A stretch of DNA of 56,772 nucleotides from Mycogone perniciosa. Its lineage: Eukaryota; Ascomycota; Sordariomycetes; Hypocreales; Hypocreaceae. Both the position numbers and the translations under genes were made by a program. The DNA lies in contig JAOALB010000232.1 of assembly GCA_025331125.1 (NCBI GenBank), forward strand, positions 1 to 56,772, read 5' to 3'. Positions 27,684 to 36,109 of the stretch are shown here, piece after piece. Each line of letters opens with the position of its first letter. Position 1 is the stretch's first letter. A model generated the notes under the pieces. It saw nothing but the letters and a program-made list of their open reading frames with translations, was not told the DNA's origin and did not search any database.

Positions 27684-28155
27684 AAATTAAGTAAGTATAA
27701 TATAAGTAAACAAAGTATTATAAGACTTAAACTTACTGCTTTATTAACTTATATATAGCTGTATTAATATAGTTAAATAAAGGGCTAGCGTTATATAAAG
27801 GACCCTATACTACCTATCCTTTATAATAGTATATTCTCCTTTAGATATAGTATATACTAGGGTATATAAAGAGGAGTGTTTTAAAAGCCCTGTCTTTAAG
27901 TTATATAAAAGCCCTTATTAGTACCTCGAGGATATAAAAAGTACTTTATCCTCTATAAACTAGCCCTAAAGGTATAAGATTATAGTCAAAACAATTAACT
28001 ATTGGACTTTTTCTTTAGCAAGCTTAGCGCCATAAGGTCAGTATAATTTAGCGATATTAATAAAGAGCTCTTTGTATTTTATATATCCTGTCCAATAACT
28101 TAGCAGATTTCAGACAGGACTTTCGAAACACTCCTCTATACTTTTTAGTGTTATA
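27684..28155 (-). repeat. LTR-like repeat, upper copy, interrupted by a MITE
   Basis: The second copy of the 21,174-21,375 repeat, taken as the 5' LTR of the minus-strand relic C. The shared sequence runs from about 27,684 to 27,870 and resumes at 28,137 after the MITE. Similarity between the two copies is high across ttactgctttattaactta and the following 100 bases. Its end, agtgttata, corresponds to agtattaca in the lower copy. Confidence 0.65.
27871..28136. mobile_element. 266-bp inverted-repeat MITE
   Basis: The terminal inverted repeats are 25 bp long: 27,871-27,895 starting GAGGAGTGTTTT, and 28,112-28,136 ending AAACACTCCTC. They differ at three positions. Comparison with 21,355-21,369 shows the empty site gtatatac; here gtatata stands on the left and tatac on the right, consistent with a TA or TATA duplication. 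Two extra A bases precede the left repeat. It contains no coding capacity and no transposase. It is visibly richer in G+C than its host, so it arrived after most RIP or was too short to be hit. A TA-type target suggests a Tc1/mariner-type mobiliser, but this is inference. Confidence 0.85.
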
Positions 28156-29730
28156 TTATTAAATAATATTTTATTAAGTAATTTAAAATAATTATTTTTA
28201 ATACTTCATTATTTAATACTTTATTATTAAATAATATTTATTTATTATATTTATTTTTATAATTAGTTTATTAATTTCTTTTTTATAAATAATATAATAC
28301 TAAATATAGTATTCTAGTAATATTTTTAATTTAATAAACTATACTTTTTTAGTTAAAAAGGATAATAATACTTTAAAGTAAAAGGGGGGGTTTTTTAATT
28401 AAACTAATAATATTAATACTAACTTTTATAAATAAAAAGTAAAAGGGTTTATATAAAAGGTTTATAATATTATTAAAATTTATTAAAAGTTTATGTTAAT
28501 AAAGTAAGCGATTTTACTAAATAATGAAAGAGAATAATAAAAATAATAATAATATATTTACTTGTCCTATAATATTAGCTGAAAAGTTGAAGGTTATTTA
28601 AAATAATAATATGATATAGAATTTACTATATTTAATAATTAACAAAGCCTTTATTAAATAATAGTAAATTAAAGTATTCTTTATTAAAAGTTAAATTAAA
28701 AGAATTAAATTTTGATTTTAAAAAAGGTTTTTCTATTATAAAAGGATTGATATATTTTAATTAATATAAAGGAGATTCTTTAACCTTTTTATTTATAAGT
28801 AATGTAATATTAAAGTTAGGGTAAAATAAAATATAAGCAGCTTTAAAAGCTTATAGTTAATCCTAGTCTTTTTTTAATTAACTTAAAAATTAAAAAGTAT
28901 TCTTTATAGTTTTAATTAACTAGTAAATTAAATAAAGTTAAAGTTAACAGTAAATTATATTTTAGTTTAATTTTAATAGTATTAAAAATTAATATTAATG
29001 TATTTATTTAATTTAATAGTCTTTTTAAGTATATATAAATTAAATACCTTTTGATAAACCGATAAGTTAACCAATTTAATATATTAAATAATAAGTTAAA
29101 AGCTTATCTTTAAATATTTATAATAAATATATAATAAAAGCTTAATAAATATTATATTTAATTTAAAGATTTGTTTTTTTTACTTTTATAGTTATTTTAT
29201 GTTTATATTTAATTAGCTTTGTAATATTAAAAAAGCTTTTATTAATTATTCAAACTATTAATATTAATATTAAAATATTTCTTTTATTAAAGAACAATAC
29301 TTAAACCTATATAATTTATTTATTAATGTATAAAATAAAAAAGATAATTAATATTAATAATAACCTTAAAGCAAGATTTTAAGATTTACTAATAATGGCT
29401 TTAAGTTTAATAAATATTTTCGGCTTAATTTCCTGCAATTAAATATTATTAATTTAATTTAATAGGAAATATTATAAAAGTAGGTATTTTTAATATTTAA
29501 TAAATTAACTTTAAATCTTTTTATACTTTTAGAAATAGCTATTAATTATAAAAAAGCCTTTAATCAAATAAAGTTAATAGAATTATTATAAAAGTTATAA
29601 ATAATGTTAATAACATTCAAAATATTGCAGTATTTATAGAATTAAATATAGTAGGGTATAATTATTATTAAAAGATTATAGTCTTAAGTAAAATAAAACT
29701 TATAGTAAGATTATTAATAATTCCAAGCTA
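28156..29730. other. A+T-rich relic DNA, not decoded
   Basis: This is degraded sequence of the same character as the relics to the left, ending abruptly near 29,730. A purine run with seven G (aaaggggggg, about 28,380-28,389) could be the remains of a polypurine tract. No domain, LTR pair or RNA gene could be read. Confidence 0.5.
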
Positions 29731-30100
29731 AACTTGGTCCGCTAGAAAACCTGCGGGCAGTGAACAGCAAAACGAAAATGGAGCTGCAAGAGAAAATTGG
29801 TCACATCCTCTGGTTCAGACAACGATGGCGGGTATTGCAAACCCATATCTGCTCTTAGACTCCACCTCGTTATGGTTAATTTAGAGAGAGAAGGCTAGAT
29901 ATTGTAATTGCGGCATATGTCTGCTGTGAGAGCCTGGTCATTATATGGTGCAAGGACCAGTCTCTCCAATTATGGCCTAGTTGAAGCTTAGGCGGTTTGT
30001 GTGAGGTTTTAATGAAAATATGAGATTTTAGAACTGTTCTCAAATTATATACCTTGAATTCTGTAATCATTGCTACTTTATATGACCAAGTTCTTCTCCG
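29731..30100. other. Left edge of the normal-composition island
   Basis: Composition changes within about 20 bases near 29,730 from RIP-type to ordinary. No convincing gene is present: short frames on both strands show no domain and no start or splice context. The stretch may be downstream DNA of the broken ankyrin gene. Confidence 0.5.
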
Positions 30101-30103
30101 CTA

Positions 30104-31036
30104 AAAAAAGAAGAAAAACATAACTATGCGCTTTTTATCTTTCTGCTTTCGTAAAAGGTCAAGAAGAGTTTTATCTCCGACTCCGAGAGTGTTTGATAAG
30201 GACGTACATCTAGACCGATTCTTAGCATTGGCATTAGCTCTATAGTTCATTAATTGCTCCGCAATCACCTCATTCCCAAAACCAACTGCCAAGTGAAGGG
30301 GCGTGTTCTCTTCGTTATCTGCAACGTTTGCATTTGTCCGTGACTCAGCAGCTCCGACATAGCAGCTATAGCACACTGTGATATATAAGGCGTAATTGCT
30401 CGATGGCAATTACGGCGTCGTTTTTGTACGACACACACAAAATTGTGTAATCATGTCGCATATCGTCATCATCTGATACATGTTCATTTCCTGTTAGGCT
30501 CAGCGTGATGGACACAATGGCTCCCATAAAACAAAGTACGTAATAAACGCCGTATGCTCTTCAGCACCTGTCCCATTGATATTGGCCCCTCTTTCCAGAC
30601 AAGTCAGATGGCGACCCACTGCCCTTCCAGAATCTCGCTTCAACAGACCCACTATCAAGAAGCAACCGCACTGTCTATGTCTGCTTTCTTAGCGACGGCC
30701 AACAGTGCCATATGATCTTTTGCACCACAAGCCAACAGTAGCTCAATGATGCCCTGATGCTTCGCCCCCGCCGCTTCGACCGGGGGTGAGCAGTGACTGT
30801 CTCCCTTTTGAACATCTATTCTGTTCTCAAGAAGCGCTCGTACCGGTATTTTGTGACTATTTCGCATGGCAATGCATAGAGCTGAAGCGTTGGCCTCGGT
30901 TGTGAACTTGCATTGAGTGCCTTTTGCTTCAAAGCAGGATAGACACCGTAGTAGAGAATCTGCGCTTGGTTGCCACGAAAAGCACTTTATCTGAGGGCTC
31001 TTTCTGTTATGACGTCGGTATTGCGGCTATATAGGT
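30104..31036 (-). pseudogene. Ankyrin-repeat protein, broken gene
   Basis: Successive ankyrin-like helices can be read on the minus strand in different frames. From 31,036 down: DSLLRCLSCFEAKGTQC, then TEANASALCIAM and PVRALLENRIDVQKGD, then GIIELLLACGAK and MALLAVAKKADIDSAV (stop near 30,655). These are followed, after frame changes, by CLERGANINGTGAEEHTAF, DYTILCAIAAMSELLSHG, and NANVADNEENTPLHLAVGFG with GNEVIAEQLMNYRANAN. About six repeats remain and the 5' end is missing. The breaks are small indels, for example one base lost between SHG and NANVAD, plus a 57-bp insertion at 30,377-30,433. RIP-type stops are not the cause. Ankyrin repeats bind proteins; the original role is unknown. The frame ends in a run of Phe codons at about 30,104. 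Confidence 0.8.
30377..30433 (-). repeat. 57-bp double-hairpin unit, copy 1 (inside the ankyrin gene)
   Basis: The first of three copies sharing exact ends and an exact length of 57 bp. It holds a 9-bp stem (30,391-30,399 with 30,406-30,414, loop of 6) and a 5-bp stem (30,417-30,421 with 30,428-30,432, loop of 6). It is flanked by cacac on both sides (30,372-30,376 and 30,434-30,438). Leaving out unit plus one cacac joins the ankyrin reading on both sides as DYTILCAIAAMSELLSHG. Strand is given so that the unit reads TGTCGT to ATCACA. Confidence 0.9.
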
Positions 31037-31276
31037 AGTTTGGTCACATGAACTATTACTAGTAGTGATGACGAACACAGCCAAGAAGTAGTCTATTATT
31101 GCTATTCTGGAGGTCACATTCCAATATCCAGGCAATGTAACTGTCGACTTGCACGATAAGTTAAATAGGGGGTAGCTAGCTTCTATTTGTTGACTTATCT
31201 CGTACGGAGTTACTCGTATGGTGGCAAAAAGGCACTAGCGCTACGCCTCCACATCAGAAATCTCGCTCTCCCCTTT

Positions 31277-31745
31277 CTACGAAACGTCCGGTGGGATGTT
31301 TAGGGAGAGCTCATCCGGCGTGAAGCGCAGGCTAAGACGCCGGAAGACAGACACACGTAGGAGCGCGCGCCGAGTAGCTTGTCAGAGTTGCCTAGGAAGC
31401 TTTCAAGGGTAAGAAGCACGTTGTGGTTGAGTACGTGCACTGGGATGTCGAGGAGGCGGCCGTAAGCGCCCGAGATGGGCACAGGGATCCACTCGCCGAA
31501 TTGTTCTGGACCTCGAGGCACTTGTGCTCGCCGCCCTGCAGGAGGGACGTCATGGAGATGCCATCCTTGTGAGGGCCTGCGCCCTGCTGCTTGGTTGTCC
31601 AACTGGCGGGGTATCGCATGACCTTGAGGGGCGAGTCGTCAAACATTCTGGTGGGGATTGTGGGCTCTATGCCGAGCGCTTCGCATAGCTAATAGCGTCA
31701 TGATATCCTCTGGAATTGGGCGAATACTCATTGGGGTGGATACGC
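31277..31745 (-). pseudogene. 2-oxoglutarate/Fe(II) dioxygenase, 3' half, broken
   Basis: On the minus strand one reads ALGIEP, then LKVMRYP, then QQGAGPHKDGISMTSLLQ, then GGEHKCLEVQN, and after a frame shift GEWIPVPISGAY. A third frame ends FTPDELSLNIPPDVS with a stop at 31,277-31,279. This is the order seen in isopenicillin-N-synthase-like oxygenases: substrate strand, iron-binding HxD (His at 31,569-31,571, Asp at 31,563-31,565), the GxLQV-like strand, and GEWIPVPP. The second iron His (HRV) region is not seen and seems lost. The 5' half is missing; coding similarity starts with PEDIMTLLA near 31,710 after another shift. Members oxidise small molecules, often in secondary metabolism. The substrate is unknown. 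The breaks are indels, as in the adjacent ankyrin relic. Confidence 0.75.
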
Positions 31746-32528
31746 TTTAGAGAGGAATCAGCTGTCAAGGCTGATCACAACCCAAGCTAGGTCAATTCAA
31801 GCTAGACACCCCAGCTTGCAAGCTCAAGTAAGCCCCTCAAGCTCGAATTATGGCCTGTCAGATGAAATCGTATTCACCGCTGGAAGCTGCACGGCTATTG
31901 GGTAATTTCCCATGATCTGCAAACTGTAGACAATTGTGGAATAGCCACAGCCGATACCCTGTCCATGATCTACACATCTCCGTATTTAAATGAAACTGCC
32001 TACTGTACCCTATAAGGGTTAAATAGAACGATGAAATTCTTACTTGGTTTGTATGTGTTTTATTGCTCTACTTGTTTATTACACTCTACGGAGTACCTCC
32101 TGTATGATTAACTGGCATGTACTTGTAGTGGGGATATAGCAGGGATTATAAACCAATAAGAAATAATCATGTGATTTTAAAGGGATAAATGCAACTTTAC
32201 TAATATATAAAAAGTAATAGCAAGAATAGTATTACATGAAGTATTAGAAAGTTACTTTAATAGTATATATAACCACTTAATACAGCTTTAACGGCAGTAA
32301 ATCTTTTAGTATTGTTAAATATATTACCTTTAATAAATAGTTATATAGTATTATATAAGGCAGTTCTAATATAGTAGTCTAAATAATATATAGTATCTAT
32401 CTCTTTATATAGGTAAATAAATATATAAATGTATTACGTGATAAAGAGGGGTGGCTGGTTACTAACTGTTAAAGAGGTATAAACCGCTACAATAAGTGTG
32501 TCCAGGTAGTTAAGTACCTATAGGTAGA
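31746..32528. other. Intergenic, with AAGCTTG-type microrepeats and an A+T-rich patch
   Basis: No gene was recognised. At 31,783-31,843 the word caagct occurs four times, and once in reverse complement. From about 32,140 to 32,430 the DNA becomes A+T-rich, like a short worn repeat, without identifiable ends. Confidence 0.5.
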
Positions 32529-32585
32529 TGTCGTGCAAAAACGACGCCGTAATTGCCATCGAGCAATTACGCCTTATATATCACA
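32529..32585 (+). repeat. 57-bp double-hairpin unit, copy 2
   Basis: Starts TGTCGTGCAAAAACGAC and ends TATATATCACA. The 9-bp stem palindrome is at 32,548-32,571 and the 5-bp stem at 32,530-32,545. It differs from copy 1 by one base in the small-hairpin loop. The flanks (gtaga and cagcc) show no clear duplication. Confidence 0.9.
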
Positions 32586-32655
32586 CAGCCCCCAGCTCCT
32601 AGGGCGCTAGGGCTTATTGACAAGCTGAACACCTCACCTGAGTCCTCAGGGCGGG

Positions 32656-32705
32656 CCGCTCATTAGCATTTTAGCAAACACCATGTTTGGTTTTACAGTG
32701 AGCGG
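32656..32705. repeat. 50-bp imperfect inverted repeat
   Basis: The outer arms ccgctca and tgagcgg pair over 7 bp, and the centre caaaca-cca-tgtttg pairs over 6 bp. The middle parts are only partly complementary. It lies between hairpin-unit copies 2 and 3. Its function is unknown; it may be the end of an old DNA element. The ggttcaaat next to it resembles a tRNA T-loop but no cloverleaf fits. Confidence 0.6.
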
Positions 32706-32783
32706 TTCAAATATAAGAGTTATAGAAGATAAGGCTTACGCAAGCTTAGCCGTTAGGCTAAAGGAAGCAAAGGGACTTATAAC

Positions 32784-32840
32784 TGTCGTGCAAAAACGAC
32801 GCCGTAATTGCCATCAAGCAATTACGCCTTATGTATCACA
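32784..32840 (+). repeat. 57-bp double-hairpin unit, copy 3
   Basis: Same length and ends as copy 2, 255 bp further on in the same orientation. Two single-base differences, both G/A- or C/T-type: caag for cgag in the loop of the large hairpin, and atgtatc for atatatc near the end. The palindrome is at 32,803-32,826. The flanks ataac and ataga share only ata. Confidence 0.9.
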
Positions 32841-34110
32841 ATAGAAAATTTAGGGTATAGACTATACTAACACATTTATAAAGATAAGAAAATCTCTTAA
32901 TTAATAGCTTATAATAGAAGTGCTCTTTTGATTATATTGATCTTATATTGACTATATTACCATACACTGCGACCTCTATATTGATTAGTGAGAGGAGTAT
33001 TTAGCTATACTTGCGAGAAGAAGCTTATAGCGCAACAAGTGTCTCGTAGCACTCTTTGATTCCTATTCGGTATACTTAATAGCATCGCCTTTCCTCAAGT
33101 AGTAGACAGTTCAATAACAAGCCGCAGGTTATCCATACTAGTAGTAAATCTAGTCTATTTTAGTCGTTTTACTCTTCTCCGTAGTGCCTTTACCTATATA
33201 GAACTGTCTAGGAGATAGCGGACACTGCAGGTAAATATACATAATTATCGGCTTTAAGTCCCCTTACTCGTAATTATTATAATAATCAGAGTAAATACTA
33301 TAACAATACTCTTCTGCATTCCATATAAGCCGGGCGTTTTAGACCAATACTAGCTTATTTACTCCACACTAGCAGATCTACGAGTATACGAGTATACGAG
33401 TAGCACACTCAGCACATTACAAGGATTTCCCGCAATGATCGGCAGATATACTTACATTAAACTCAGATTCCTAACAGTTCTAAATTACTCCTAAATGTTA
33501 TCATATAAAGCTTTTAGGTCTATAGCCGGCTAAATAAGCATATACTATTTAATATTGTGTAATAATAGCCTTAGTAATCTAGGATATTATAGCAGCAATA
33601 TATTCCAAAAATACTAGTGGTAGATCTAGCCTTTATCTGTAGGCACTAACTAATACAAATTAGGAAGGTTTAGGCCTAGTTTCTCCTCCTTCCGAAATCG
33701 GAAGTTACTAAAATACTACATGAATAGCACCAATTTTCAGCTAGTTGCTATTTTTTAAATCTCACTACCAGAATCCCGGGCACTTCAAGCCTCTTAATCC
33801 CCAGTTACTACTGTATTATGCTAGCTAGGATTTCTACTACGCCCACTCAGTGATTGTCTTTCTATAGTAGCAGTAGTAGTAGTACTACTAATACAGTATG
33901 TATAACTCAATTGACAGATACGCTATCTTGCCGAAAAAGGAAGTACGCAGAGGGTATGGAGTAAGTTGTTTATCTGTATGTCTAGCGCGCTATTAAGACG
34001 TCCTTGCTAATGCGTCAAAGTTCTGAAGGATCGAAATGGATCCGTTCAATGGCTAATGAAGCCCACCAGTTACATACAAGCAACTTACAATGAGCTGGAC
34101 TCCCAAGAAA
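32841..34110. other. Intergenic region upstream of the secreted-protein gene
   Basis: No gene was recognised on either strand. Two small repeats are visible: TACGAGTA three times in tandem at 33,379-33,402, and a perfect 14-bp palindrome TAGTAGTACTACTA at 33,877-33,890 inside a TAG-trinucleotide run. The stretch at about 32,900-33,000 has short internal repeats (ttgatcttatattgactata) like a worn LTR, without a partner in this window. Confidence 0.5.
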
Positions 34111-34307
34111 TATAAGAACAGATATAGAATCACACATTCCGGCATCTATGAATTCATAACTATCAGTTCTTTCTCATACCATCGACTTAGAGGATTCTTT
34201 TTGCTGGTTCTCTCTAGCGATTATCCCCTTCTACTTCCGCATCATCGCCCTAACCTTTCATCAATACGCTCTCTACGCTCGCAATATCTCTCGCTATTCT
34301 CGTCACA
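34111..34307 (+). promoter_or_regulatory. Probable core promoter and leader of the secreted-protein gene
   Basis: A TATA-like tataagaa at 34,111-34,118 is followed by pyrimidine-rich DNA (about 34,160-34,305), a common layout for well-expressed fungal genes. The start codon context is CACAATGGC, a good match to the fungal consensus. The transcription start is not determined. Confidence 0.4.
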
Positions 34308-34979
34308 ATGGCAAAGCTTCAAGCCTGCGTTGGGCTTCTTATGGCCTGCTTGTCTATCGCAAGCGCCTATCCTACCACTGAGGCTCCTACCTATGAGATT
34401 CCTGCCGCTGAGCTTCTTATCGCTGAGGCCATTGCCGCTGAGGCCAATAACGGTACTCTTGTTAAGCGGTACAACGATGGGGAGGGTACCTATATTGGTT
34501 CTGATAGTTCACACCGTTATGCGTCCGGGGTTAAGTGCTGGACCGACTACTTTGTAGTCGGTCAGACTATCACTTACGGCAATTGGTATCCAGCCTCAAA
34601 CAAAGTCTACTGCACCGGCACCAATATATGCCAGGTTGCCAAAATGACAGGAACCCAGACCTGCGAGACATGGTCTATCAGTATATCCGTAGGTATTGAG
34701 ACGAAGATTGTCAAATTTGGCATCGACGCAGGATATGCTTTACAGAAGTGCCACTCTGCATCGGATACCACATCCTGCACCTGGAATGACGGCCAATGCC
34801 ATATCATTTGGGCTCAGCAGCAGTATCTCTCGCAGGGGTCATATATGCGACGGCGGTGCCATAATCCTGGCAAAAAGACTGGCGATGACTATACGGCCTG
34901 GATCCAAAATTTCGAGCATAAGTCACCCACTTCGACTGTCAACTATGGATGCGGAAGCAAGTGCACCGATTCCCCTTAG
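34308..34979 (+). CDS. Secreted cysteine-rich protein with Kex2-type pro-region (effector-like, family unknown)
   Basis: Single-exon frame of 223 residues, the only intact convincing gene here. Residues 1-20 form a signal peptide (hydrophobic core ACVGLLMACLSIASA, likely cut after Ala20). Residues 21-54 are an acidic, Ala/Glu-rich pro-region ending in Lys53-Arg54, a Kex2-type site, with a possible N-glycosylation site at Asn48 (NGT). The predicted mature protein (55-223, 169 residues) has ten cysteines: 77, 102, 108, 119, 148, 157, 164, 184, 215 and 219. That is an even number, suited to five disulfides. An alternating stretch WSISISVGIETKIVKFGIDA (122-141) suggests beta strands. An RRR at 181-183 could be a further cleavage point. 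No known domain is recognised. The architecture is shared by fungal effectors, killer-toxin-like and antimicrobial proteins, so the role is open. There is no sign of RIP stops although RIP-saturated DNA lies 1.1 kb downstream. The start is the first ATG of this frame with a signal peptide. Confidence 0.85.
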   Translation: MAKLQACVGLLMACLSIASAYPTTEAPTYEIPAAELLIAEAIAAEANNGTLVKRYNDGEGTYIGSDSSHRYASGVKCWTDYFVVGQTITYGNWYPASNKVYCTGTNICQVAKMTGTQTCETWSISISVGIETKIVKFGIDAGYALQKCHSASDTTSCTWNDGQCHIIWAQQQYLSQGSYMRRRCHNPGKKTGDDYTAWIQNFEHKSPTSTVNYGCGSKCTDSP

Positions 34980-35260
34980 GAGCTCGGCTAGGAGTGGATA
35001 GCATGTTCCAGGGCTTATTATCGACCCAATCTGTTAATCAACCCAATCGGTTTGATGAGAGGACTGGAACTGCTGTCGAGGTTTTCTCCGGAATGAATCT
35101 ATAGTCGGATTTGTCAGTTACTAACTGCATTCGGACGTCGGGATAATTTTCAAGAACCTGAATCTACAGAACCACAAGTACATAGTACATATTTGTTATA
35201 TAGCTAGTTTTCATGTATATATGTAGCAGCCTTTCTCGCAATTGGGATTAGCAAGAGTAC
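34980..35260. other. Downstream region of the secreted-protein gene
   Basis: Expected to contain the 3' untranslated region and polyadenylation site. Short A/T-rich words near 35,185-35,225 (tatatagctag, catgtatatatg) are the only candidate end signals. No gene was recognised. Confidence 0.4.
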
Positions 35261-35479
35261 AAATTCAATTCTTTTTAGGCCAGTCTGCGCGTGGCTGGAT
35301 ACAATTTAAGCACCTGGGCAGAGATTCCCCACAGTTCATTATGCATGTCGTGTCGAACCCCTGCCACGCCTTTGTGGCTGCAGGGGTCATCGAGGAAGGA
35401 TGAAGCGGGGGGGGGGTTGGTGGTGGAGATCAAGGCGATTACGGAAGGGATAAAAGACGGAAAGTTTAGTGTCTATTAG
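35261..35479 (+). pseudogene. Possible 3'-exon relic, origin unknown
   Basis: Two overlapping plus-strand frames look like one protein tail split by a frame shift. One reads RGWIQFKHLGRDSPQFIMHV and ends GVIEEG with a stop at 35,401. The other continues past a run of ten G (35,407-35,416) as GLVVEIKAITEGIKDGKFSV to a stop at 35,477-35,479. The amino-acid mix is protein-like, but no family is recognised and no start is evident. It could equally be chance. The 62-codon frame that begins ATG at 35,291 uses the second reading throughout. Confidence 0.25.
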
Positions 35480-35877
35480 GGGGATGGGATGATGCTTACG
35501 GAGTATAGAAAATATGATAGCTCAGCTTGAGAAAGAATAACAACTCTGCTTTTTTGGTTACATTAAGTGATACTCTTGATGGCATCAAAGTCAAATATCG
35601 GACTCTTCACCGTGTCCTGGCTATGAGTCCGATTTTCACTAAAATAGAGCGCGATAGAGCCGTTATCAGCCCAGCAATTTGAAGCCCCAGGGTTATTAGT
35701 CATGATGCTCGAAAATAAACATATTCGCCTCCTGGAGGGGGCAATTTAGCATCATACCTGGTTTGCCCGCCCCCAGACCAGCGATTCATCGCCCTAGAAA
35801 GCCGCCAACCACGTGAAATCGCGGTCAGAATGGTACAGTGGAGAGAAGAAAGTTTCGGTAACTTTTGTAAGGCAGCT
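35480..35877. other. Intergenic, nothing recognised
   Basis: Ordinary base composition. No domain, RNA gene or repeat with a partner in the window was seen. Confidence 0.4.
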
Positions 35878-36081
35878 CTATATAAAATTTACTGAAACTT
35901 TTTGCGTGACACTGTAACTTAGCAGGGGCCAGAAGTTTAGGCAACTATTGCAGTTGCATTGTGCGTTGCTTGGCTCGAGTCTTAAGGCTGAAAAGAAAGT
36001 GAAGGTAGGGAAGGGCAGTAGGAGGAGAACCAACAGTAAAGCCAGATAAAGCTGGGCTTTGCGCGTTAATCGTTCAGCCAT
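35878..36081 (-). CDS. Doubtful small membrane or secreted peptide (67 residues)
   Basis: The frame starts MAERLTRKAQLYLALLLVLL with a strong hydrophobic segment (about residues 11-32) after a basic N-terminus, then a short tail with three cysteines (CNCNSC). It could be a signal peptide or single membrane anchor of a small protein, or the first exon of a gene now cut off by the A+T-rich block that begins 30 bases upstream. The hydrophobic part is encoded by a pyrimidine-rich tract, which by itself produces Leu/Pro/Phe runs, so a chance frame is as likely. No family is recognised. Confidence 0.2.
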   Translation of the reverse strand: MAERLTRKAQLYLALLLVLLLLPFPTFTFFSALRLEPSNAQCNCNSCLNFWPLLSYSVTQKVSVNFI

Positions 36082-36109
36082 TAATGATACTCACTAATTT
36101 AATTCCTTA

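Noticed and set aside
29876..30070. A 64-codon minus-strand frame at the island edge
   Set aside because: No domain, no good start context and no continuation into the ankyrin reading.
30377..30438. The copy 1 hairpin unit as an ordinary conserved intron of the ankyrin gene
   Set aside because: The 5' splice site GTGTCG is weak, the same unit occurs twice outside any gene, and the 5-bp duplication points to insertion. Splicing as an introner is kept as an alternative in the findings.
32700..32715. ggttcaaat resembling a tRNA T-loop
   Set aside because: No acceptor, D or anticodon stems can be folded around it.
30377..32840. The three hairpin units as a CRISPR-like array, or copies 1 and 2 as the inverted ends of one 2.2-kb transposon
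   Set aside because: There are only three copies with spacing of 2.1 kb and 0.2 kb and mixed orientation, in a fungal setting. Copy 1 has its own flanking duplication and leaves the ankyrin gene continuous on both sides, so it is an independent insertion.
34090..34557. A 155-codon plus-strand frame overlapping the secreted-protein gene
   Set aside because: It is out of frame with the signal-peptide protein, is rich in Leu/Ser/Pro runs from the pyrimidine-rich leader, and shows no domain. The frame at 34,308 explains the region better.
34607..35001. Further frames inside and just past the secreted-protein gene on both strands
   Set aside because: They overlap the better-supported coding frame, lack any domain, and look like shadows of its codons.
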